Positions 17,159-26,506 of a DNA stretch of 33,205 nt are shown one piece after another. Origin of the DNA: Nemertoderma westbladi. Its lineage: Eukaryota > Xenacoelomorpha > Nemertodermatida > Nemertodermatidae. The stretch is taken from contig JAUCBJ010007256.1 of NCBI GenBank assembly GCA_032718475.1, forward strand, positions 1-33,205, read 5' to 3'. Under the pieces are notes generated by a model. That model was not told the DNA's origin. It saw nothing but the letters and a program-made list of their open reading frames with translations, and did no database searches. Each line of letters begins with the position of its first letter. Position 1 is the stretch's first letter. A program made the position numbers and the translations under genes.

Positions 17159-17906
17159 TAACGATTCATATCGATTTAATTCATTGAACTCATTACTTGC
17201 AATCTAATTGTATCTTAACCTACCGTCATACTGCTTTTACTGTTTGTAATTTTGTATCAGTATAATTGGATGTTATTAGTTGAAGAATATCAATAATCAA
17301 CCCGCATTTTCCCAATATCCTTGATACACTACAGGTTAGAGAGAAGGGTTATGTACAACAATTGCGACTTTATTATTGTGTTTGTAGTGAATCTAATGTT
17401 GTTTGACAGACACTACCTGAGTCCAGTGCATATCTCTTTATACCTGATCAAAGTCAGTAACTGTCGGCATATCAGTGAGCAGTGTTGTGCGTTACCGGTA
17501 GCGTGCGTGATTGTAAAGTGATTTGAATCTGATAATAAAGCATTCCTAAAGAATGCGCCCTATGCTTGAAATTTAAGCCATATCGTTGTGTGTAGTATCA
17601 GTCATAACTCTGTTTACATAGGTAGAGCGCCACGTCCTAAAAGGAACTGCTAATATTTCCCGAAAGTGAATAATATTTGTCAGAGATTATATATTAGTAA
17701 TCAATCGAATAATACAGTAGGCTTGACCGCAAATAAATTTAAGCCCACGAATCCAGTCTCCCGGTGTTATAAACGGGTCATTTGGACGCGCATGGACTGG
17801 CTTCGGCTAATGTTTTGGTTTGTTTTGTATTAAATCTTATCATCTTACAAAAGGCAGATTATCAATAAAGACATATAAATTTCGGCAGGTTAAACTGCTG
17901 AAGGTC
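17159..17906. other. Intergenic, nothing recognised
   Basis: Non-coding. It includes AATAAAGCATTC near 17533 and a short CCAGTC...GACTGG inverted pair near 17753-17806. No gene is seen. Confidence 0.4.
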
Positions 17907-17914
17907 TATAAAAG
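17907..17914 (+). promoter_or_regulatory. Consensus TATA box with no assigned gene
   Basis: TATAAAAG followed by CGCG, the best TATA match in the window. No coding sequence follows for 2 kb, so it may belong to a non-coding transcript, a transposon promoter or nothing. Confidence 0.3.
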
Positions 17915-17992
17915 CGCGTACAATAATAGCTATCGATCTTATTTGCGGTAAGCAATAAGATTGAAAAGTACCGGTACATCAGAACCGGTACC

Positions 17993-18075
17993 AGTAGGTC
18001 AGTAGGCCCAACTGTCATAACCGGTACTATTACCGTAGGTCCGTAGGCCTAACTGTCATAACCGGTACTGCTGTC
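17993..18075. repeat. 41-bp direct duplication with ACCGGTAC
   Basis: GTAGGTCAGTAGGCCCAACT is repeated as GTAGGTCCGTAGGCCTAACT, each followed by GTCATAACCGGTACT. Confidence 0.8.
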
Positions 18076-18250
18076 CAAGTGCATTAGTATTATTTCGATT
18101 GTGATATAGTGTATATTGTAGGCTGCTAGGGGATTAGGGATTGATCACCCCTCATTCTTCTGTACAGTTTACTTATTTCTGTCGATTTTATTCACGTGTA
18201 AGTTAGTATTGAGTAGAAGACGTGTAAGTCTGCTCAGATTGTTCAGATCA

Positions 18251-18810
18251 TTGTAGGCTGGACTGTTGTCTGACTGTTGTTAGGCTTGAAGATTACAGCG
18301 TGTGTAGAGAGTCTGATAGGTGCCAGTTAGTAAGTTGGGGCAACTCGTAAGTTGTAAGGTCAACCCCCATAAAGAATAAGCCGCGCTACCTTATTAGCAC
18401 GCATACTCACTAACAAGTTTCGGAATCTGCATATACTGTGGTTATTTAGGCTTGATAGTAGTCCGTCAGCGTTTATACTGTACTGTCTGTATAGTCCGTT
18501 CAGATACCGTAATAGTATTATTTAGATATTTTGTAGGCTGGATTGTTGCCTAGCTGTTGTTGGGTCTGAAGAGATTGCCGCGTGTGTAGAGAGTCTGATA
18601 GATGCCAGTTAGTAAGTTGGGGCAACTCGTAAGTTGTAAGGTCAACCCCCATAAAGAATAAGCCGCGCTACCGTATTAGCACGCATACTCACTAACAAGT
18701 TTCGGAATCTGCACATCCTGTGGTTTATTTAGGCTTAATGGTAGTTTGTCAGCATCCGGTTTGTATTTTATTTGAGTATTCTGTACGGGTAGCGTAATAT
18801 TTATTATTCA
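18251..18810. repeat. ~280-bp tandem duplication
   Basis: Two diverged copies starting TTGTAGGCTGGA (18251 and 18531). They share GTGTGTAGAGAGTCTGATAG, AGTTGGGGCAACTCGTAAG, AAGAATAAGCCGCGCTACC and CACTAACAAGTTTCGGAATC. The middle of the unit is nearly invariant and can fold (CAACT-CGTA-AGTTG). No frame is conserved between copies. Confidence 0.85.
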
Positions 18811-19740
18811 GAGTTTATGCGATTACTCGCAACATTCATGTCCCCAAGTTTATTCCTACAGTAATTGTGTTTGTTATACATACCGTTATAGTTAAATTAA
18901 CCCCAGTACTACACGGGCTGCTTGGCGTAGGTAAAGACTGGTGACTCAGTGCCCCGGTCACTCCAGCAGATGCTGTGGTTCTTTTAACTGTTCAAGTATA
19001 TTTAACTACTGGTTATCTGTTTTTACAAGTACCTGTACCTAATTTAGGGTTTAGTGTACAGTGCTTTCCGAAAGTAATTAGTGTAGGCATTATTGTGTTG
19101 TAAAGTGGTTAATAGGCACGTTCGTTCTGGTAGACGGCGGTAATTAACTTCTAGGTAGGAACACTCCGTAGATACATAACGTTGTACCTATAGCGATACG
19201 GCTGTAGGTCGTCAGGCGGTGGTACTTTCCTATCTAGACAACGCAGTATTTACTTCTGCTTATTATTTTCAAATACCGTAGTATCCTGTTCGTTGTAATA
19301 GCCAGAAGTTCTAACCCTTTGTTAGACTAGTTAGTAGTTTCCCTGTAAAATTGCCCTAAAAATTTCTGTACGTAACGTTTTGTGTGTTTATTAGAGATTG
19401 TAATCTCACCAATAGTAAGTAACTAGTAAATAAGTAACGTAGGCCAGTAGAATTATTCTGTTTAGTGTCCCATAAGTAGTACTTCACTGAAAGCGCTTAG
19501 CTTCTGTGTAGTGGTATTTTGCCGGAAATAGTAACACCTATTTCAATCTTGTAACGAAATCCCTTATCAGGGTATATATATATTATAAATCAACTCCAAA
19601 GATTTATAAATCAGTAGGCCTGCCATACAACAAGTAGGTCACAATATCAGTTGAACTACTGCTTGCATAACGGTAACAAAGTAAACTCAAGTAACTAAAT
19701 AACTTATAATTTCAGAAATTCAATTATCCTAAATAATTGA
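18811..19740. other. Intergenic, nothing recognised
   Basis: Low coding potential and many GTAGG/TACCG words. No repeat boundary, RNA gene or reliable frame was seen. Confidence 0.4.
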
Positions 19741-20016
19741 TATACCGGTATCTCTAATAGGTTTATTATATTTATTTCTATAAATTTGAACTGACATCAT
19801 ACCGGTATTCTGTAATTAATTCTAGTAATAATTATACTTATATATACTATAAGTGTCAGCTGTATACCGGTATTTACGATAGGCCTATTATATATTTATA
19901 TATATTTGTGCTAAAGTTATATACCGGTACTCTGTGACAAACCTAGTCTGTTATACTTATATATACTATAAGTGTATACCGGTATTCTAATATATTGCAA
20001 TTAATTACCGGTACTA
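19741..20016. repeat. Array of TACCGGTA palindromes
   Basis: ATACCGGTA or TACCGGTAC occurs six times (about 19743, 19800, 19865, 19922, 19976, 20007) in AT-rich DNA. A longer unit containing CTTATATATACTATAAG (a CTTATA/TATAAG hairpin) followed by a TACCGGTA is present twice, near 19840 and 19950. Confidence 0.65.
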
Positions 20017-20094
20017 GGCCAACAGTCTTACTGAATTACTAGACTTGCTTTAACTGTGATTATAGCAGTAGACATTCAACTGTACAACTAAAAT

Positions 20095-20236
20095 ATGTCT
20101 GACACACAACAGAACCTGTCGGACAGTCCATCAGACATTACACAGAACCTGTCGGACAGTCCACCAGACACTACCATTTGTGACTCAGATAGGAGTGATA
20201 AGACTGATAGGACTCAGACAGAGCCCAGTTCACCTC
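20095..20236 (+). other. Ser/Asp/Thr-rich open frame with an internal 33-bp duplication (coding status doubtful)
   Basis: ATG at 20095 opens MSDTQQNLSDSPSDITQNLS and a repeat of NLSDSPxDxT, then DSDRSDKTDRTQTEPSSP. The DNA word CAGAACCTGTCGGACAGTCC occurs twice, 33 bp apart. The frame runs on into the antisense of a better-supported exon (20237-20506). It could be a first exon of an unseen gene or the 3' UTR of the minus-strand gene. I favour the latter. Confidence 0.25.
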
Positions 20237-20506
20237 CTACTGAAAGGCTGGTGCCCCACCGAGTACGGCGCCATCCGCTTCGCCACCTGGCGCCGCACCG
20301 AATAGGATAAATGGAAAGTTTCGGATGCGTGGCAGAATTCTGGTAATATGTAATCGCGCTGGTTCCACTATTGTACTACCTGCGTAGTCGACCGACGTTG
20401 CTGATTTGGCCCATCCAAATAGCCACCAACCCTGGTTCCCGTATCGCTCGACTTCGTTCCTCACATGAAGTCTCGCCTCGATATTGCTTACAGCCTGAGC
20501 TTTCGT
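20237..20506 (-). CDS. Unrecognised three-exon gene: last coding exon
   Basis: The acceptor ATATATTTTCAG precedes ACG at 20506 in phase 0. The exon gives 89 residues, TKAQAVSNIEARLHVRNEVE, RYGNQGWWLFGWAKSATSVD and onward to GGAPAFQ, and a TAG at 20237. The GNQGWWLFGWAK segment reads like a beta-strand pair with exposed aromatics. The Gly/Ala-rich tail looks disordered. Phase, acceptor and codon use agree with the exon at 21849-22073. I do not recognise the family. The sense strand opposite contains a shorter, weaker frame. Confidence 0.6.
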   Translation of the reverse strand, partial: TKAQAVSNIEARLHVRNEVERYGNQGWWLFGWAKSATSVDYAGSTIVEPARLHITRILPRIRNFPFILFGAAPGGEADGAVLGGAPAFQ

Positions 20507-20630
20507 CTGAAAATATATAATTTATAAATTTTATTATATTATTGATAAAGTAAATGTATTGTACTTTGTTGGGTATTTTTATTCACTTGTTTCTAATTTA
20601 TAGTATGGTTTACCAGTTTTACATACTACG

Positions 20631-21686
20631 GCCCGGTTTCTCAAAACTCACTTAACTTAAATTGGGCACTTAAATTAAGTGTTTTGTTACTAAGTTCCCC
20701 CTTAAATTTATTTGCAGTTTCTCAAAAGTTAAATGACCATTTAAAGTTTCAAATTTAAGTAACTCTGGGATAACTTTAGTAACCCTGGGAGGTACCTTAT
20801 CATGCCACAAGTCTTCAGTTAATAAAAAAAATGCAGTTTGCTTTGAAGTGGTAATGTTATGGCTTTTTTATTTCCAGTAGTTATAAATAGGCATTGACGA
20901 AAATCGAGAGTAAACAACATCAAACTGGTCAGATAGAGGCGCACATTGGCCGTAAGTGAAAATAGTGATCTTCAGCGTAAATTGACCTCAAATGAAATAA
21001 TGTGAAACTAATTAATGATATTAAATTAATTTTCAAGCCCATTTTGTGTTTGCGGTCATTTTGCGCCATTGACTCCTACCTGGTACAAGTATATAACGAT
21101 ACTGAATTTTATTGAGTTCTACTGAGCCACTACAGGGCATTTTAAATCGTCTGTAAAATATTGGGAAGAGATCCGTTGATCAGTATTAATATTCAATTTT
21201 TTACTAGCTAATTTTATGCAGATTTTGACATAATAAATGTTCTAGAACATCCCATGGCAAAAATATAGAGATATTTTTTATGGTAGCTATTATTCTTGGT
21301 ATAGCTAGCCAAAATTATTTTATTATTGAATTATTATTATTAATATTATTCTTTAAATTATTTATTATTATTTAAAGTCTTGGGTATTTGTTTTGTTCTC
21401 ACCCTTTGCTCAGACGTAATAAAAATAAATTAAATTGATCTTCCATTTACAAATGAACATAATTAACTCTGTTAGCTACCAGTCCGTTAACTACTCAACT
21501 AAACTTTCAGTTTAGGATAAATTTAACCTTAAATTATTAAAGTTGCCACTTAGGTAACTGCTCGCTATTTTTTTTATAAGAAACATCACTAAACTTAAAC
21601 TAAGTGGCCATTTAACAAAGTGGGCATTTAAAATTATTAAGTGGCTATTTTAGGATAAGTGGGCACTTATTTGAGAAAGCGGGCCT
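20631..21686. mobile_element. Non-autonomous DNA transposon (MITE-like) in an intron
   Basis: The left terminus GGCCCGGTTTCTCAAAACTC and, on the other strand, the right terminus GGCCCGCTTTCTCAAATAAG match over the first 16 bases with one change. Both ends then carry many TTAAGT/GGGCACTTA blocks (TGGGCACTTAAATTAAGTG on the left, AAGTGCCCACTTA on the right), so the subterminal regions also fold. There is no transposase frame. Flanking bases (CTAC / TTAG) give no sure target-site duplication. GGCCCGGTTTCTCAAA-type ends are seen in Harbinger/ISL2EU/Kolobok-like MITEs, but the superfamily is open. It fills most of the intron between 20507 and 21848. Confidence 0.7.
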
Positions 21687-21848
21687 TAGTTATACTAGTT
21701 ATACTTATCCGTTTTACTTATCAATTAAGTATTATATTAATATAATTAATCTATAATATTTAGTTGCTGTTTTACTATGTTCAGCACTAATAGTGAAATT
21801 TGTTGTATTATAAAATTTGTATCCATTTGAAACATGAAAATTACTTAC

Positions 21849-22073
21849 TTGCTGGTGTTCCGGCGAAATAAATACAGATGTAAAGTCCCTGGAGATGAAT
21901 TCGTGTGGAAGGATTTTCCTATTCTCTCCGTCTTTGATCTCTGGAAGTCTTACATCAGTTGCCACCGCCCACACAATAGGCAAAGATCCTCTGTAGCAGG
22001 CGCACGACGCTGTAGTGGCATCGCCCTTGAGGCCGCGGCAAATTGTACCGCCGCATACCCTCTTCATTGTCGT
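21849..22073 (-). CDS. Unrecognised three-exon gene: middle exon with Cys cluster
   Basis: The exon lies between acceptor TTGTAATTTTTAG and a perfect donor CAA|GTAAGT, has both borders in phase 0 and encodes 75 residues. It opens TTMKRVCGGTICRGLKGDAT, then TASCACYRGS, making a C-x4-C-x11-C-x-C cluster that could bind zinc. PIVWAVATDVRLPE and FISRDFTSVFIS follow as probable beta strands. The exon is GC-richer than its introns. The Cys cluster followed by beta strands and a G-x-x-GWW-x-x-GW segment in the next exon suggests one compact domain. No known family can be named with confidence. Confidence 0.65.
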
Positions 22074-22139
22074 CTAAAAATTACAATATAATATTAAAAC
22101 AATAGTTTTAATAGTTAATTGGAAACTTAAGGTCGATTA

Positions 22140-22660
22140 TTTAGAGCAGCAGTAGTTCCCGTACTCCTCTATGGGAGTTCATGCTGGGCTCTAACTGCTG
22201 AGGACACCAAATCTCTGGATGGCACATTCACAAGAATGCTCCCTTTCCGTTCTTTTTCGTTCCTCCCCTTGCCGGGTTCATTGTGTTAAGTACAATGCAC
22301 ACATCTAAACCAGACACTATATAACATTGGAGGTGTCTCATTGGTTCACCCAGGCCTGATACTAGAACAATGTAGCCTCCGCTTTGCAGGACATTGCTTT
22401 CGCCGTGAGGAACAGCCAGTGCATAATCTTGTACTTTGGCAGCCTCATGGAGTGAATAAGCATGGTGGACAGCCCATGATTTTCTTGAGACACATCTTAA
22501 AGGACACTGGCCTTGAACATGCGGATGATCTAGCAAATGTCATGGGTGATAGGGAGTTGTGGAGGCGCAATTTTGTCGACAAGCCGGGACAGCATTCTTA
22601 AAAATGCAGCTGCAATGCAGCATGCCGATCCTAGTAGTAGTAGTAGTAGTATTTAATTAT
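22140..22660 (+). mobile_element. 3' fragment of a second RTE-like non-LTR retrotransposon
   Basis: A plus-strand frame reads FRAAVVPVLLYGSSCWALTA and LDGTFTRML, breaks, and then resumes as LRFAGHCFRREEQPVHNLVL, WQPHGV, LKDTGLEHADDLANVMGDRE and LWRR to the stop at 22601. These are the same C-terminal motifs as the element at 3218-3691 (LYGGETW, LRFSGHCWR, WQPTHG). A short 3' tail ends in (TAG)n at 22631-22650, as in that element. It is truncated at the 5' end and frame-broken, and lies in the intron of the minus-strand gene in opposite orientation. Confidence 0.8.
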
Positions 22661-22769
22661 CATTATAATAACAATTGTACAACTGGCGGAATTTTCTCTA
22701 ATAGTTAGTAGTAGTAGTAAAAACAATAGTTTGTTTAAAATATCTATTAATGGATCGTTTCAAAGCTTT

Positions 22770-22793
22770 TTTGATTGATTGATTGATTGATTG
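22770..22793. repeat. (TTGA)n microsatellite
   Basis: Six tetranucleotides, TTGATTGATTGA and onward. Confidence 0.85.
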
Positions 22794-22877
22794 GTGAGCT
22801 CGTACTGTATATTTGATTAATAATATACAGTACTAAGTGAAACCGCACCATGTAAATAAGCTGGTATCAATGTACAG

Positions 22878-24378
22878 ATATTATTATTATTATTATTACT
22901 TTTATTTAATCAGGCCGTAGCCCATTGTACATACAAATATCACAACAATATGGTTATTACAAATAATTAATTACGTTAATAGTGTGTTCCAACGGTCCCG
23001 AAGGACTGAGTCAGAGCAACCATTATAACAAGCAGAAATAAGAGAATGATTAGACTTCGATATACGATACAACAAAGAGTAAATTAGTACCTGGAGTGTA
23101 TATACTCATGTATTTATATACTCGTAAAGGTATTAACGCGACTTAGGACAAACATAGTGTTGTCATCATCGTCTTTTCTACTATATTTAAATAGCAATCT
23201 AAAACCCATATTAAATTAAACTTTTACTTTTACTTTATGCAAAGATTCCACCCGAAATACCGACCATAGGGAAGCACAATATAGACTGTAACAATAACAT
23301 TTAAACAAAGTATACTTTATAGAATTCGTACAGTTTGAAAATTATCTTGTAAGTTGATTGCTGCGGCAATACAGATAACATTTTGTACGTTTCATATCAG
23401 CTTCATCAGAAAGGTTACATGAGAGCACATGACCTAGATATGTAAATTCTAGAACACAGTTCTGACCACCGGTCCTACCTATTTGAAACGGAAAGAAATT
23501 TAAATATTTGGATTTAGATGGGTTAAAGATAATATCATGTTCAATACCATATTTTTCACAAATTCTGAGAAGCAGTCATAATCCCTGAACCCTTTCGCTA
23601 CCATGGCACATACGTCTGTTCCATGGGTAGAGCGCCATGACACACACGTCCGTTCCATGACATTCATTCGATTTATAAGAAGGGAAAATGTTGCTGGACT
23701 CTTAAGTACATAAGTTTTATAAACTTCCATAGCGAGAATTTTAATTAGCTAATGTGATTCCTTATATTTTTGACGTACAGACTGACCGACAGACAGACCG
23801 ACAGACAGACCGACAGACAGTCTGGATAGGGTCAAAAGTGAAAACTCACAGCGAAAATGAAATCCTTGACCTGGAAAACTCCCATAGCGAAAATTTTAAT
23901 TAGCTAATGTGATTCCTTATATTTTTGACGGACAGACTGACCGACAGACAGACCGACAGACAGTCTGGATAGGGTCAAAAGTGAAAACTGAGAGCGAAAA
24001 TGAAATCCTTGACCAGTAAAACCCCATAGCAAGAATTTTAATTAGCTAATGGGATTCCTTGTATTTTTGACCGACAGACTGACATACAGACCGACAGACA
24101 ATCTGGATAGGGTCAAAAGTGAAAACTGACAGCGGAAATGAAATCCTTGATCAGGAAAACCCATATAGTGAGAATGTTAGTAGATTTTATTATTTCTAAA
24201 GTCTTCGCAAACAAACCGACAGAAAGACTTCAGAAATTAATGAATTAGAATTGGTCATTTGGGGATTTGAATAATTTCCAGTTAGGTACTGAAAGGTGAA
24301 CACTGGGAGATAATAAGCAAATGTCATCCGCATAAAATAAATGATAAATTATCAGATTATAAACTGAACAACCGACTT
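22878..24378 (-). mobile_element. CR1/L2-like non-LTR retrotransposon fragment, interrupted
   Basis: On the minus strand the RT catalytic motif HLFYADDICLLSPS lies at 24296-24343. Homology resumes at about 23590 with LLLRICEKYGIEHDIIFNPS, then FTYLGHVLSC and YLYCRSNQ, a stop, and a shifted frame with YCYSLYCASLW and FRLLF...FVLSRVNTF. That is the usual order of this RT class. The 3' tail (MGY-like ATGGGCTACGGCCTGATTAA) ends in (AAT)n at 22879-22898, resembling the tail of the IVD-intron copy. About 700 bp of unrelated tandem-repeat DNA separates motif C from the following helix. Stops and frameshifts make it inactive. Confidence 0.78.
23727..24235. repeat. ~140-155-bp tandem repeat with internal GACAGACC microsatellite
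   Basis: Units begin CCATAGCGA at 23727, 23882, 24024 and (partial) 24161. Each has TTTTAATTAGCTAATGTGAT, TATTTTTGAC, a run of GACAGACC/GACAGACA, TCTGGATAGGGTCAAAAGTG and GAAATCCTTGACC. Unit length varies with the number of GACAGACC steps. The array lies within the insertion that splits the CR1/L2-like element. Confidence 0.92.
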
Positions 24379-24697
24379 TAATCTTACTTAGTTCTTACTT
24401 AGAGGATATATGGGATGTAACTGTTGATCAGTTATTTGCAACCAGTTGCCTCCCAACTGCCATTTGTTATAATATTAAATTACTCATTCACCCAAAATAA
24501 AAAAATCAAATTTATGTTTAGAATGAATAAGGCCTTTTCTTTCTTTTCAAATCAACCCACCATACATCTAGCTTCAAACAAACCTAATTAACTGTTATTG
24601 AACATGTTGTCAATTGTTTGTCTGTCGGTGCAAGAATAATAGTTGATTATTTATTATTATGAATGGTTAAATGAATTACAAAATATCAAAAACATAC

Positions 24698-24983
24698 CCC
24701 TGAGAGCTGTAAATCTTCCAAGAATATAGCAAATCCCTCTAGATTGGGGGATCTGACTATATCCATAATACTGTCCGCTTTTTCTGGCAACTCTACTGGA
24801 TATTCCAGGTGAACTGGGTCAAGTTTAGAAATTATGGTAGGTACATGGGTTATTTCCCCCCCACGGTACCCTGGCTCTAAAATAGCGACGAATTTGCCAG
24901 CGCCAATTCCATCTGTAAACAGTCGTTCGGCGTCTGAGTGATACTGCTGTACCATAACGAATGTGGCTTTAGATGATAAATCC
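24698..24983 (-). CDS. Unrecognised three-exon gene: third-from-last exon (N-terminal part outside view)
   Basis: The acceptor TTATTATTTTTAG precedes base 24983 and the donor GGG|GTATGT ends the exon at 24698 in phase 0. The 95 codons read DLSSKATFVMVQQYHSDAER, LFTDGIGAGKFVAILEPGYR, then PVHLEYPVELPEKADSIMDI and LEGFAIFLEDLQLSG. It joins in phase to the exon at 21849-22073. The exon begins with the last base of a split codon, so an earlier exon exists. None is visible before the satellite at 25164, so the gene either continues across at least 8 kb of satellite or is broken by it. Function unknown. Confidence 0.62.
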
Positions 24984-25163
24984 CTAAAAATAATAAAAAA
25001 ATTATACAATACCAATTATATGGAAAATGTATTACTACTAATTTATTGTATATATGCATCATACATACGTCAATATTTATTTATATTAGTAAACAATGTC
25101 AGATTTAAAATAATAAAGTGCATAGTTTTGTTACATCTGTATGATTAAAACTTATGTTTAGTT
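24984..25163. other. AT-rich spacer between exon and satellite
   Basis: Contains the exon's acceptor and polypyrimidine-like tract. No start exon or promoter was found. Confidence 0.5.
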
Positions 25164-26506
25164 ACGCAGCTGACTCAACTATCTTGGAAGCACGCAGATT
25201 CACTCACTGAACTACCTTGGAAGCACGCAGATTCAACTGACTCAACTACCTTGGAAGCACGCAGATTCAACTGACTCAACAGCCTTGGAAGCACGCAGAT
25301 TTAACTCACTGAACTACCTTGGAAGCACGCAGATTCAACTCACTGAACTACCTTCTCAACTCCCTTGGAAGCACGCAGATTCAACTCACTCCACTACCTT
25401 GGAAGCACGCAGATTCAACTGACTCAACTACCTTGGAAACACGCAGATTCAACTGACTCAACTACCTTGGAAGCACGCAGATTCAACTTACTCAACTACT
25501 GCCTTGGAAGCACGCAGATTCAACTGACTCAACAGCCTTGGAAGCACGCAGATTCAACTGACTGAACTACCTTAGAAGCACGCAGATTCAACTGACTCAA
25601 CTACATTGGAAGCACGCAGATTCATCTGACTCAACTACATTGGAAGCACGCAGATTCAACTGACCCAACTACCTTGGAAGCACGCAGATTCAACTGACTC
25701 AACTAGTGCCTTGGAAGCACGCATATTCAACTGACTCAACTACCTTGGAAGCACGTAGATTCAACTGACTCAATTACATGGAAGCACGCAGATGCAACTG
25801 ACTCAACTGCCTTGGAAGCACACAGATTCAACTGACTGAACTACCTTGGAAGCACGCAGATGAAACTGACTCAACTACCTTGGAAGCACGCAGATTCAAC
25901 TGACTCAACTACATTGTAAGCACGCAGATTCAACTGACTCAACTACCTTGGAAGCACGCAGATTCAACTGACTCAACTACCTTGGAAGCACGCAGATTCA
26001 ACTCACTGAACTACCTAGGAAGCACGCAGATTCAACTGACTCAACTAGTGCCTTGGAAGCACGCAGATTCAACTCATCGAACAACCTTGGAAGCACGCAG
26101 GTTCAACTGACTCAACTACCTTGGAAGCACGCAGATTCACTCACTGAACAACCTTGGAAGTACGCAGATTCAACTGACTCAGATACCATGGAAGCACGCA
26201 GATTCAACTCACTGAACAACATTGGAAGCACGCAGATTCAACTGACTCAACTGCCTTGGAAGCACGCAGATTAAACTGACTCAACTACCTTGGAAGCACG
26301 CAGATTCAACTCACTGAACTACCTTGGAAGCACGCAGATTCACCTGACTCCACTACATTGTAAGCACGCAGAATCAACTGACTCAACTGCCTTGGAGGCA
26401 CGCAAATTCAACTGACTCAACTAACTTGGAAGCACGCAGATTCAACTGACTCAACTGTCTTGGAATCACGGTGATTCAACTGACTCAACTGCCTTGGAAG
26501 CACGCA

